A DNA stretch of 64,000 bases from Variovorax paradoxus NBRC 15149 (GCF_001591365.1 NZ_BCUT01000002.1:744001-808000); one strand, 5' to 3'; counted from the first letter of the stretch, positions 25,611 to 34,355 are shown. A program made the numbers and translations. Notes: a model not told the origin generated them from the letters alone.

Positions 25611-25642
25611 CGGCAAGGTCTTCTGACCCGAGGTCCTTGCCG
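25611..25642. terminator. Hairpin between the chorismate mutase and toxin-antitoxin genes
   Basis: Arms CGGCAAGG and CCTTGCCG with a 16-base loop, 14 bases past the minus-strand chorismate mutase stop. No T-run; may end that transcript. Confidence 0.4.
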
Positions 25643-25655
25643 GAAGTTCGTGCGT

Positions 25656-26252
25656 TCACTCGGCGCACACGCGTGCCAAGCCGCGGTCCAGCGCGATCGC
25701 GAACAGCGGCGACAGCCCGTGCGCGTCGACGTGCCGCGCGGTCGCATGCGTCAACCGCTCGTGACAATCCGGCCGCTCGCGCAGCGACCGGATCGCGACA
25801 AGTTCGTCGATGAACCGGGGGCGGAGCCGATCGAGCGCCGGACGAAGTTCGTTCCTCAGGTCTGCGCGAGGTTCGTCCGGTGCTCTTCCCCCCCGCCACC
25901 AGCGGGCGATAAGCGCGAACTGGACGAGTTTGCTCGCTTCGATCTGGTCTGTGAAGAACGCGGTCGCCAGTTCTCCTGGCAAACCGCGCACGCTCGCCTC
26001 TTGCGCAGCCGCCGCAACGACTTCCTGCTCGCGCGGATCGCCCGGCGGATCCGCGACCGGCTGGCGGCTGTCCCATTTGGTCAGCGCCACTTGCCGGGAC
26101 AGGTCGAGCCGCGCCGCGCTCAGCGCCACGAGGGTCGAGAAGCCCTCGGACCGGTCGGGCCCGGTGGCGTCCGAAGCACAGGCGAGTGTGGCCAGCGTGA
26201 CGGCCATCGCGCCGGCCGCTCGGAAACAACGAATCGGAACACGCATGTGCAT
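25656..26252 (-). CDS. Secreted chorismate mutase (AroQ gamma type)
   Basis: 198 residues from the ATG preceded by GGAGG; the second ATG two codons on lacks its own site. Signal peptide to about residue 27 (TLATLACAS). The mature protein has the AroQ active-site pattern: ARLDLSRQVALTKWDSRQPVADP (Arg, Lys), REQEVVAAAAQEA, and FFTDQIEASKLVQFALIARW (Gln/Glu, Lys). Secreted gamma-type enzymes convert chorismate to prephenate outside the cytoplasm. Together with the BacA/PheA-like gene at 23444 it hints at a prephenate-linked pathway in the cargo. Confidence 0.85.
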   Translation of the reverse strand: MHMRVPIRCFRAAGAMAVTLATLACASDATGPDRSEGFSTLVALSAARLDLSRQVALTKWDSRQPVADPPGDPREQEVVAAAAQEASVRGLPGELATAFFTDQIEASKLVQFALIARWWRGGRAPDEPRADLRNELRPALDRLRPRFIDELVAIRSLRERPDCHERLTHATARHVDAHGLSPLFAIALDRGLARVCAE

Positions 26253-26367
26253 CGGGAACCTCCGAAAGTCCAGGGACGTGGTCCGGGCTGCCCGCCACCG
26301 GATCGACTCGAGGTAAAGCCTAGTGCAGGGACGATCGCGCGTCGCCTGTCAACATGCACAGTTGCGC

Positions 26368-26432
26368 GCAACCTGCCGGTCGCAGGACAACGTCGAAACT
26401 TCGGAGGCAAAGTCCTTGTGCGGCTATGAGGG
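26368..26432 (-). repeat. oriT-linked repeat, unit 4 (inverted, partial)
   Basis: The minus strand reads CCCTCATAGCCGCACAAGGA, then the CTTTGCC and AGTTTCGACGTTGTCCTGCG blocks, before diverging. Same left boundary (the CCC next to the nick) as units 1 and 3, but no palindrome end was found. Confidence 0.75.
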
Positions 26433-26507
26433 CGGCACGGAGGGCCCATCTGCGATGCGGGGTGTTGTGACGCGTGTCCCACGCGCGGATCACAGTCGGC
26501 CAGCAGG

Positions 26508-26717
26508 TTGACATGGTGGCCCCACGGCACGGCCTCTGCCATTTCTCGCACAGCCCATGCGAGTTCTGACTGGCTTCTGTTTCTGCTCGCAGACGGGACA
26601 CTCGAATACTCGACCTACGAGCTTCCGGCGCCAGGCACGGCCGGCATCGCTGGGGTGTACCGCGCGAGGACAAGCTTCCAGCTGTACCTCGACCAGATCG
26701 CCAACGGCTCCTTCTGA
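26508..26717 (+). CDS. Small ORF of unknown function
   Basis: 69 codons. The C-terminal half (FLLADGTLEYSTYELPAPGT and GVYRARTSFQLYLDQIANGS) has the composition of a real soluble protein, but no family was recognised and no strong ribosome-binding site is seen. It lies in the 494-base gap between the chorismate mutase and ardC; the rest of the gap holds repeat unit 4. It could be the end of a larger, deleted gene. Confidence 0.35.
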   Translation: MTWWPHGTASAISRTAHASSDWLLFLLADGTLEYSTYELPAPGTAGIAGVYRARTSFQLYLDQIANGSF

Positions 26718-26746
26718 GACCTCGCGACACCCGGCGCATTGCGCCC

Positions 26747-27832
26747 TCAGTCCATCGCGGCCTCCCCCAACGCAGGCATCTCCCGCGCCACGATGTACGC
26801 GAACGCCTCCTCCGCGAGGCGCGCCGCCATGAAGATCGCCGTGCGGTCGGCCCGCAGCACCTTCAGCCAGGCGTCGACGTAGGCCGCATGCCCCTCGACG
26901 GTGGCATCGACCAGCCCGCAGTGCCCCAGGAGGAACGCGCTGCCGAGCTCCGCCACCAGTTCCTCGAACGCATAGGCCGCATCGCCGAAACGCCGCCCGA
27001 AGCTGCGGTTCAGCCGCTCGGGATGGCCGGTCCAGTGCACCAGCTCGTGCAGCGCGGTCGCGCACAGCGCCTCGGCGCTCGTGAACTGCCGCGGCCACGG
27101 CAGACGGATCTCGTCGAGCGTCGGCAGGTAGGCCGCCCGGTCGAACCCGTGCCGGATCGTCGCATGGCAGCCCCCGAGCAGCCGCATCGCCCGCTCCACG
27201 GGACCCTGCGACGCCGCCGGCGAGGTAACGCCCCGATCCACGACCTCGAGCGGCAACCCCTCGATCTGCGCCAGGTTGAAGAGCCAGAACGGCCGGCACA
27301 GCAGCACGCCCGCGCGCGCACCGGAACGGGCCGTCAGGGGCGCCTCATCCACGCCGCCCTCCGAGAGGACATCGTCGGCATCGTCAAGGTGCTCCCGCGC
27401 CCTGCGCTCGAAGTGCGCGCACAGCACGCCGCGTTCGCCCCCACGGACCTGGGCGCCGAGGCTCTGCGCCTGCCGGTAGGTCAGCCACACGTTGGACGCG
27501 TAGCCCGCCTCGATCGCCGCCTCCCAGAGGAGCAGCACATTCGCGCCGCGGTAGGGCGCCCCGGTCTTGCCGTTGCGAGGCACCCCGCGCGCCGCCGCCC
27601 GCGTCCAGCGTTCGCGGAACACGCCGGCGCCCTTCTCCAGCATCGCGATGATCCGGTCCGTCACGACCTGCCGCACGTCCATGCGGTCCGGCCCCCGTGC
27701 AGCGGTGCCCGGGGTTGGGGCAACGCCCCCACCTGCTTTGGGTGAGTCCTCGGGGGGTGCGGGGGGAACGCCCGTGGCTGTTGGAGTCCCCGCGTGATGC
27801 GCGGTGGCGCTGGAAGTCGAATTCGCGTGCAT
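26747..27832 (-). CDS. ardC: ArdC-like antirestriction protein
   Basis: 361 residues from the ATG with AGAAAGG upstream. N-terminal ssDNA-binding ArdC domain (VTDRIIAMLEKGAGVFRERW, GKTGAPYRGANVLLLWEAA, WLTYRQAQSLGAQVR). C-terminal zincin-like metallopeptidase domain with HELVHWTGHPERLNRSFG and a downstream FEELVAELGSAFL (third ligand Glu). ArdC proteins protect incoming single-stranded DNA during conjugation, so this fits a conjugative island. The stretch 27833-28283 upstream shows nothing recognisable. Confidence 0.9.
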   Translation of the reverse strand: MHANSTSSATAHHAGTPTATGVPPAPPEDSPKAGGGVAPTPGTAARGPDRMDVRQVVTDRIIAMLEKGAGVFRERWTRAAARGVPRNGKTGAPYRGANVLLLWEAAIEAGYASNVWLTYRQAQSLGAQVRGGERGVLCAHFERRAREHLDDADDVLSEGGVDEAPLTARSGARAGVLLCRPFWLFNLAQIEGLPLEVVDRGVTSPAASQGPVERAMRLLGGCHATIRHGFDRAAYLPTLDEIRLPWPRQFTSAEALCATALHELVHWTGHPERLNRSFGRRFGDAAYAFEELVAELGSAFLLGHCGLVDATVEGHAAYVDAWLKVLRADRTAIFMAARLAEEAFAYIVAREMPALGEAAMD

Positions 27833-28283
27833 GGCTGGGCCTTTCTGCGGCATGTGCCGCGGTGGTTGAACATCTGCTTTCGGAGCCGCCTCGACGCATG
27901 AACAGCGCGCGAAAAGGGCCGATGTCCAGGGACCGCCCGCAAGCCGCAGCCGAGCGCCAGCGAGGACCGGGTGAGGACGGTGGCAAAGCCCGCAGCCCTG
28001 GACAGCGGCCCGTGCGCGCTATGCGTCGGCCAAGAGGCGGCTTCGAACGCAGAGGCCATGCGCACAGGCCGCAGGCACCCGCACGCGACGCCGCGCCGCC
28101 CAAGGCGGCATGCCACCGAGGCCGCTGCGAAGCGCGCGCCTCCGGCCCTGTCAGGAACCGCCGAACGCCGAGGCGAGCGGCCTGGCCAGTGACTGCCGTG
28201 CATGCACGGCCACTTGGCGACCCGCGCCGATTCCCCGGTCGCCCGGTCCTTCTCCGACCCTCGCGCGCATCGGCGTCCAGGCG
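27833..28283 (+). other. Gap upstream of ardC without a supportable gene
   Basis: Very GC-rich; one frame is open for 281 codons on the plus strand across this area, but its Arg/Ala/Pro/Gly-rich translation has no domain and runs antisense to the ardC start. Taken as spurious. Confidence 0.4.
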
Positions 28284-28539
28284 TCACCGCCGTCCGCGCA
28301 CCGCACGCGGGCCACGCGAAGGCAAGATGGATGCCCCGAGCGGCGCAACGGTCGCGCCCCCTCGAAGGCTGGCGTGGTTCGGCCGTCGAGCCCACTGGCA
28401 GAAATCGGAGTCGACAGCAGCCCCGGACTTCGTACTGGGTATGCGCAAGGCGGAATCCAACAGGTACGCGACCTTGAAATGCTGCGCGGCCTGCGGCTGC
28501 ATTGCTCTCAACAGCGTTGAGAGTTTTGAGCCTGGCGGG

Positions 28540-28760
28540 TAGACCTGGAAGAACTGCCGCATGCACCGCAGGTTCTGGGCCGAGAAGCCACGTCGGCCGG
28601 GTCGCGCAGGTCGATGTGGGCGGACAGCTGCTCCACGGTCCCCCTTGGCCCCGCCATTGGCCTTGATGCGTCGATGAAGGCCATGAGGTCGCGCACCAGT
28701 TGATCGATCGCCGTGCGCCCTCGAGGTGGCGATTCAGATCCTCGACGAAGTGGCGACGTC
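28540..28760 (-). pseudogene. DUF1016 N-terminal-domain remnant
   Basis: On the minus strand two frames together give LVRDLMAFIDASRP, GTVEQLSAHI and RRGFSAQNLRCMRQFFQVYP, matching the N-terminal domain of DUF1016/YhcG proteins (GRGFSxxNLxxMRxF). At least one frameshift lies between them and the protein is lost downstream. It points away from the C-terminal-domain remnant at 28899-29370. Confidence 0.6.
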
Positions 28761-28898
28761 AAATTGGCCAGGCGCGATGGCAGGCACCGCGGAAATACAA
28801 GGCCTTGCGCTCGGCCGGTGCGTCGGTGCAAGGCACCAGTGAGGAAAGAGGACACCTCGTCCTTCTGTTTGCGCGGCGCCCGAGTTGCTTCGCAGGAC

Positions 28899-29370
28899 AT
28901 GGCGGCACTCATGTGCGTCGGTTTCCTCGCCTTGCCCGACCCGCACTCCGAGGCCGAACTGGACCGCGGCCAGCTGATGAACCTTCGCCGTTTCCTCACC
29001 GAGTTGGGACAGGACTTCTGCTACATCGCCAGCGAATACCCTGTGCAAGTGGGCAGCCAGGACTTCGCGCACGACCTGTTGTTCTTCCACCGAGGCCTGA
29101 ACTGCCTCGTGGCCATCGAACTGAAGGTCCCCGCCTTCGAACCCGAACACTTGGGCAAGCTGAACTTCTACCTGGAAGCGCTGGACCGTGACGTGAAGAA
29201 GCCGCACGAGAACCCGTCATTGGTTTGCTGCTGTGCGCCAGCAAGAACAGGGAGGTGCTGGAATACGCGCCGAGCCGCACGCTCTCGCCTGCACTGGTAG
29301 CAATAACGATGCAGCTGCCAGACAAAGGGGCGTGGCGGCACAGCTGCACGAATTCTATGCCTTGAGCGCG
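28899..29370 (+). pseudogene. DUF1016 nuclease-domain remnant (frameshifted)
   Basis: The plus strand encodes the PDDEXK-like domain of DUF1016/YhcG: LGQDFCYIASEYPVQVGSQD, DLLFFHRGLNCLVAIELKV and FEPEHLGKLNFYLEALDRDV. One base is missing near 29218: the frame PSIG continues as LLLCASKNREVLEYAPSRT in another frame. A second shift follows near 29320, before LHEFYALSAPPD. The nuclease Asp/Glu-X-Lys residues are present, but the gene is broken and has no N-terminal domain. Confidence 0.78.
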
Positions 29371-29601
29371 CCGCCGGACCTGGCAGCGGAGGTTATCCCG
29401 CATTGGGTTAAGAGCAGGAAGCGCCGGTCCTGATCTGATGTCCGAACCGGGGCGCTGCAGCGGCACGCTCCGCAAAAAGGCTGTCTCCGATCAGGATCTC
29501 CGAGGCTCCATGCGTTGCCTCGATGACTCGCAGGACGGGCGCAAGCGGGCGGTGGTCGCCGCCGTGCCGCCAGCGAGCCCGCAAGTCGACGCGCACCAAC
29601 G

Positions 29602-30273
29602 CTATTCGCGCAATGTGAACACCAGCGACAGGTAAGAGACCGGCTGGGTCTGAATGGCCTCGATCCCATGCAGTGCGGTTGCATCGAACAGCAGCGAATC
29701 CCCTGCCCTCACCTCCGCAGTCCTGCCGCCGTAGCGGTAGCGGACCTCCCCGGACAGGAAGTACAGGAACTTGAGACCTGGATGCTGGAAGGTCACATAG
29801 GGATCGGCACCGGGCAGCAAGGTGACCAGGTAGGGCTCCACGAACAGGTTGCCCGACAGCAGATGGCCCAGCAGCTCGTAGCGGTAGTCGGAGACCGCAC
29901 CGATGCGATCGACCAAGACACCATGTCCTGCGCGCACATGGCAGAAGTCCGTGCGCCGCGCCTGGTCCCCGAAGAACCGCGACGTCGGCACCCCAAGACC
30001 ATTCGCGAGGCGCTCCAGGGTCTCCACCGAAGGCGAGACCAGCCCGCGCTCGATGCGAGAAAGCATCGACGCAGAAATCCCCGAGGTCTTCGCCAGCGCC
30101 CCGCCTGATACCTCGGCCGCCATGCGCAGCGCCCTCACCTGCGCCCCGATGCGTACCGCGGACAGGCTGCGCACGACCGGCGCGGGTTGCCGCGGCCGGA
30201 CACGCGTGATCGACGCCGGCAGCCGCAGAGGATGAGCCGTGGGGAGTGGAGAGGCTGCAAGTCTGCGCGTCAT
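29602..30273 (-). CDS. XRE-cupin regulator, copy C
   Basis: 223 residues, same length and start as copy A. HTH SGISASMLSRIERGLVSPS and cupin HPGLKFLYFLSGEVRYRYGG. Differences from copy A are scattered single substitutions. Divergent from small XRE gene C (125-base gap). Confidence 0.88.
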   Translation of the reverse strand: MTRRLAASPLPTAHPLRLPASITRVRPRQPAPVVRSLSAVRIGAQVRALRMAAEVSGGALAKTSGISASMLSRIERGLVSPSVETLERLANGLGVPTSRFFGDQARRTDFCHVRAGHGVLVDRIGAVSDYRYELLGHLLSGNLFVEPYLVTLLPGADPYVTFQHPGLKFLYFLSGEVRYRYGGRTAEVRAGDSLLFDATALHGIEAIQTQPVSYLSLVFTLRE

Positions 30274-30398
30274 GCAACAACAAAACAGCCTCTGCGGACC
30301 AGAACCGGCTTGGAGGCGACGCCGTACATAGAAGAGGAAGGCCTATATGTGGAAGATCATCCGTGGTTCAATCGTACACAAGGCGAGAGCATTTGTCC

Positions 30399-30644
30399 AT
30401 GCCAATTGCCTCGCCCAAACATGCGCTCGACCCAGCGTTGTTGGCTCTTGGCATCGCCATCAAGGCATTGCGCAAGACGCATGGCATTTCACAAGAAGAA
30501 CTTGCGCATCGCAGCCACATCGATCGCTCTTACATGAGCAGCATCGAAAGGGGGATGCAAAACCCTGGCGTGATGACCGTTGTACAGATCGCCGCCGGCC
30601 TCGGCGTGTCCGTGGCCGAGTTGGCGGCCAAGGCACGACTCTGA
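30399..30644 (+). CDS. Small XRE regulator, partner of copy C
   Basis: 81 residues from the internal ATG that aligns with the other partners; the frame is open further upstream. XRE helix-turn-helix at about residues 14-75 (LGIAIKALRKTHGISQEELAHRSHIDRSYMSSIERG). Weak 6-bp arms GGCGAG and CTCGCC flank the start region. The 218 bases downstream, to hipA, contain no recognised gene. Confidence 0.78.
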   Translation: MPIASPKHALDPALLALGIAIKALRKTHGISQEELAHRSHIDRSYMSSIERGMQNPGVMTVVQIAAGLGVSVAELAAKARL

Positions 30645-30862
30645 GCGCTTAGGTTGCGTTTCTCATCGTCAGTCTCGGGGCGCCGCGCAGGATGCAACCG
30701 GTTGTTCCCCAGAACGGAGCCCGGCGATCTCAGGAACCTCAACGAGCCCGACGCCAGAGTAGATCGTCTCGCCCATCTTGAGCACCGGCGCCATCAGGCT
30801 TCAGCGCGTCCTGGTGTACTTCTTCATGGTCGTGAACGGCATACCCGACGGCGCCACGCCCG

Positions 30863-32233
30863 CTAGAAGTGCTCGGCGGTGAAGGCACCGGCGCCGGCCG
30901 CCAGCTCCACCAACGTTTGGCTGCGCCGCTGCACCAGTTCGCATATCGGGTGCAGAAAGTCACGCTCCGCTTCGGTGTACACCGGGGCGGAAAGAAGTTC
31001 GGGTGCTCTCTTCATCGCACGGGACAGCCGCTCGGTCTCCCGGTGCAGCAGCTTTTGATCGATGCCGCATAGGTGGGCGAAATGCGCAAGCTCCATCGCG
31101 TTGAGTTCTTCCCATCCGAAGGCGTCGCCGAAGGACATTGCGAAGCTTTGGTCGAGTTCCGGATATTGGGCCACGCTCACGACGTCGTACCACGGCGCGG
31201 GCTCAAGCATGGTTCGGTCGACAAAGAACGAAAAGTTCTTTCCATGCGCATCGGAGTTGCCGACCGCCAGCTGGAACAGTGCCCAACGCAACATCTCCAA
31301 CCGCGCCACCGCCGGGCGGCGCATGAGAGCGGCAAGACCAAAAAGTCGCGGCAGACTCATCCCATCGCGATATGGTGCAAGGGCGGGGGAATTGCCCAGA
31401 TGGCGCTCATATTTGGAATCCACCGAAAGATCGGCAGCCTGGCAGGCGTCGATGACGTGCAGCTTTGTCACCCAATCGTGGTTTTCTTCGGCGCGCCATT
31501 GCCGGTCGAACCGGGCGACGACCAGAACCGGAACCTTCAGCCGCATGATCGCAACACGGGCCACCTGAGTGCCATACGCCCCTGCGAGCGTCATGCAGTA
31601 GTGCTCGTTGGCCGCGAGGTGAGGTGTGCGTGGGCCGGCCGGCTGCGGCTTGAGAATGAAAGTCGAAGCCAGTGGCGGCTCCGGCAGCCACATGCTGGCC
31701 TCCGTGTCGTGGACGAGGTCGTGCGCAGCCCATACGGCCAGCTTGTCCTGATAGCCCGCAATCGACATTCGCACCCGGCCGTCCCACACCGTGAGGCCGC
31801 CTTCCTTTGCAGCATCGATACGGCCGCTGAGCTCCTCTCGCGACAGAAAGCGTTGTTCCCGACGAGCGGCCGCAGCCGGTGGTTGATCGACGGGCTGGAA
31901 CTCCAGTGCTCCGGTCGTCTCCCCTCCCATTTCCCGCAGCAGTGCAAATGCGTTGCTCGGTGCGACATGGAGTTGCTCGAGTGCGGCGCGAAGAGGTGCC
32001 CCCTCCGGAAAGAGGTTCACGATGAAGCGTCGGATCGCATGAGAGTCATAGCCGGCAGGTGGCGGCTCAAAGGGAAACGCCGGCGAGAGTTGAAAGGCAC
32101 CCTGGCGCGCCCATGCGTGGTCATAACGGAACGACCACCGGTCTTCCGCGCTTGAGTAGGCGAGTTCGCCGACCGGGGTGCCACCATCGTGTGTCACGCG
32201 CAAGCGATGCACGTTGTCCTCAGACTCGCTCAT
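30863..32233 (-). CDS. hipA: HipA serine/threonine kinase toxin
   Basis: 456 residues, full length. Start set at the ATG 14 bases inside the end of hipB; the longer frame is the hipB region read in another frame. N-terminal HipA domain (about 1-110), glycine-rich loop SIAGYQDK (157-164), ATP-binding Lys in FILKP (Lys195), catalytic loop AVGNSDAHGKNFSFF (about 323-337) and metal-binding Asp in YDVVS (Asp350). HipA kinases phosphorylate tRNA-synthetase targets and cause growth arrest. It is the only intact hipA here; the other, at 19289-19968, is dead. Confidence 0.92.
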   Translation of the reverse strand: MSESEDNVHRLRVTHDGGTPVGELAYSSAEDRWSFRYDHAWARQGAFQLSPAFPFEPPPAGYDSHAIRRFIVNLFPEGAPLRAALEQLHVAPSNAFALLREMGGETTGALEFQPVDQPPAAAARREQRFLSREELSGRIDAAKEGGLTVWDGRVRMSIAGYQDKLAVWAAHDLVHDTEASMWLPEPPLASTFILKPQPAGPRTPHLAANEHYCMTLAGAYGTQVARVAIMRLKVPVLVVARFDRQWRAEENHDWVTKLHVIDACQAADLSVDSKYERHLGNSPALAPYRDGMSLPRLFGLAALMRRPAVARLEMLRWALFQLAVGNSDAHGKNFSFFVDRTMLEPAPWYDVVSVAQYPELDQSFAMSFGDAFGWEELNAMELAHFAHLCGIDQKLLHRETERLSRAMKRAPELLSAPVYTEAERDFLHPICELVQRRSQTLVELAAGAGAFTAEHF

Positions 32234-32561
32234 CGTCCGACGCCTTCTGCCCGGCCACAAAACTCTGCAGGTCACTTTTGGGTCCGACCACAAGCGCAAG
32301 ACCCAGCCCGTCGAGTACCGCCTGCAGCTTGTCCAGCCGGACGGAGCCCGCTTCATTCTCAAGTCGCGAGACCAGGTCGACAGAGACGCCAAAGAGGCTC
32401 GCCGCGTCGTCGATGCGAAGTTGCTGCCGCTTTCTGGCCTGGCGCACGTACTGCCCAAGGCCGCCCTGCCCGCGCACCAGAATCGGGGGCGGCGCAATCG
32501 GGTCAGCGGCGCCGACCGCCTCGACCTTGACGCTGGTGGATTTCATTTCGGAATTTACCAA
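32220..32561 (-). CDS. hipB: HipB antitoxin
   Basis: Up to 113 residues (a second ATG at 32546 would remove five). XRE helix-turn-helix at about 38-98 (LGQYVRQARKRQQLRIDDAASLFGVSVDLVSRLENE). Binds and neutralises HipA and represses the operon. Overlaps hipA by 14 bases. Confidence 0.88.
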   Translation of the reverse strand: MVNSEMKSTSVKVEAVGAADPIAPPPILVRGQGGLGQYVRQARKRQQLRIDDAASLFGVSVDLVSRLENEAGSVRLDKLQAVLDGLGLALVVGPKSDLQSFVAGQKASDDERV

Positions 32562-32719
32562 ATAATCGCATGAACTCGGCGTACCGAGGGGATATTTCTG
32601 ATATTCCGAATTTTAATACTGCGCGACGCGCTTTGAGACAGCATTCGCTAAATTCCGAAACTTTAGCCGTCTTTCAACGCAACCAGCGCAAAATTTCTGG
32701 TTTTCCGAAATTCCGCGAA
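32546..32719. promoter_or_regulatory. Cluster of TTCCGAA-type motifs upstream of hipB
   Basis: AAATTCCGAAA occurs at 32546-32556 (minus strand) and about 32650-32660 (plus), with variants ATATTCCGAATTT at 32601-32613 and TTTTCCGAAATTCCG at 32701-32715. The near-symmetric TTC(C/G)GAA core and the AT-rich flanks in a GC-rich region suggest operator sites. No gene is supported from 32562 to 33131. Confidence 0.55.
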
Positions 32720-33131
32720 TCTGCGGGCGGCCTTCTCGCCAGCGGAGCTTGCTGCAGGAGACGGAGATGCCCCCGACGGGCGCTCCCGAGAAACGCTTCG
32801 ATCGGCCTTCCACCGACACAAGGCCTGCCCCACAAGCGCCAGCAGTCGGGGAGCTTCGCCAGACAAGCTGGGCAAACTGGCCAGTTCAAGTGGGGAGTAT
32901 CGAAACGCCTGCCGTAGGTTCGGGCGGCCGACACCTCGACGATTTGCCTTGTCGGGTCGCACGAAAGCCGCTCTGAACCATTGCTCGCCACGACCTGCGC
33001 ACCGCCTGCCTTCTGTTCGGCCTCGACGGCGCGACGACCGGTTGCCCGTCAGCTGGCCGTCGCGCTCATCCGGACCTGCGAGACGATCAAATACCAATCG
33101 ACTCCACTTGGGCCTGCATCAGGCCCAGTTT

Positions 33132-33926
33132 TCAAGGATCACCTCGTGGAGGGTCGACATCGGGCCGGAATGGATTACCGCCTGGAACTGCGAAGGCCTC
33201 GTCGATGACACGCGCGACTTGCTCCCAGACACCAGGCACCCCAAGCTGCGGGAACTGTCCGCGCAGCTTGTCGCTCAAGCGCCCTTCGTTTTGGCGAATG
33301 GAACGGATGATCATGTCCAGGTGAGCGTCGGGACCTTCGATGATTTCCTTCAGTTCCTGACGCGCGTGGTCATGTGCACGAAAGAACGCGGCTTGGCTGT
33401 GCATCTCCTTGCGAATGGTCCTGTCGATCACACCGCTCATGTATTCGACATGTGAGGTGAGATCGATGAACCGCCAGGCCGGCATCGCTTCGTCATAGGC
33501 CGCGAATTCGAAATTGGAGCGCACCCCATCAGGTTGTGCAACGGGCTCCCGCCGAAACGAGCTCGCTTCGGCGAAGCGGCCCATGAACGGCTTGGAGAAG
33601 GCCTCGAGGGCGCGGTCGTAATTTGCGCGCTCAAGGGTGCTGTCTGTGATCAGCGCCGACACAGGCAGGATGAACGGCGCGTGGACCGCGCCATCTCGGC
33701 GAAGTATGTCGTTGAGCAGGAAGCGATGGACGCGTCCGTTCCCGTCGGACAGGGGATGGATATCGACGAATCCGAAGGACGCCACCGCGGCGCGCATGAC
33801 GCTGGGCGCACCCTCTGTTCGGATCAGGAACTGGCTCAGGGCATCAACCATCCGCGGGACGGCCTCCCATGGCGGTGCGAAGTAGTGCACGACGTTCTCG
33901 TAACGCACGGTTTGCCCCACGTACAC
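33132..33926 (-). CDS. Fic-family protein, N-terminus probably lost
   Basis: 264 residues from a GTG. Fic motif HPLSDGNGRVHR at about residues 56-67 (canonical HPFxxGNGRxxR with Phe to Leu). The open frame continues 35 codons upstream of the GTG with family-like sequence (LLGLAAEGLAQLQEAILGKT, PAYGLRRSPVYVGQ) until a TAG at 34032-34034, without any start codon. The usual N-terminal ~60-100 residues, including any inhibitory helix, are missing. Fic enzymes transfer AMP onto protein side chains. May be 5' truncated or frameshifted. Confidence 0.75.
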   Translation of the reverse strand: MYVGQTVRYENVVHYFAPPWEAVPRMVDALSQFLIRTEGAPSVMRAAVASFGFVDIHPLSDGNGRVHRFLLNDILRRDGAVHAPFILPVSALITDSTLERANYDRALEAFSKPFMGRFAEASSFRREPVAQPDGVRSNFEFAAYDEAMPAWRFIDLTSHVEYMSGVIDRTIRKEMHSQAAFFRAHDHARQELKEIIEGPDAHLDMIIRSIRQNEGRLSDKLRGQFPQLGVPGVWEQVARVIDEAFAVPGGNPFRPDVDPPRGDP

Positions 33927-34355
33927 AGGCGACCGGCGAAGGCCATAGGCGGGCAGGGTTGTTGTCTTGCCCAGGATGGCCTCCTGAAGCTGCGCCAGGC
34001 CTTCTGCAGCCAGCCCAAGCAGATCTGGCCCCTAAATTGTCTATGGAAACAATTACTGGCGCGAAAAAATCATTACGAATGGTCGATGACGATTTTTTTT
34101 GATTACGCGCCGACGATCTCACATCGCTGAACGGGCAGCCTCAGGGCCCACAGGCAAGCCCATCCCACCTTTCGCAGAGGCCCCCGAAGGACCCCGCGCC
34201 GAACTGCCACAACGCCGTGACCCGCTCGCCGTCCGGCCATTGACGACTCGACTATGCTTCGCCCGCCGCGCATGCGGTGCCCCTCGTTCCGCCGCGCTCA
34301 TCGATGGACGCCGGACCGACCCACCTTTTCGCAGAGAGAAAGAAAGAGTCCACCC
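33927..34355. other. Island/chromosome boundary region
   Basis: Contains the lost Fic 5' end (33927-34034), a clear AT-rich dip at 34034-34100 unlike both sides, and no gene to panD. Integration of the island somewhere here is likely because core-type genes begin right after; no tRNA or obvious direct repeat of an attachment site was seen. Confidence 0.4.

Noticed and set aside
27697..28542. 281-codon plus-strand ORF upstream of ardC
   Set aside because: Overlaps the ardC start and the DUF1016 remnant, lacks any domain, and is rich in Arg/Pro/Gly/Ala.
34000..34355. tRNA gene as island integration site near panD
   Set aside because: No cloverleaf-like sequence or GTTCGAATC-type T-arm was seen between Fic and panD.
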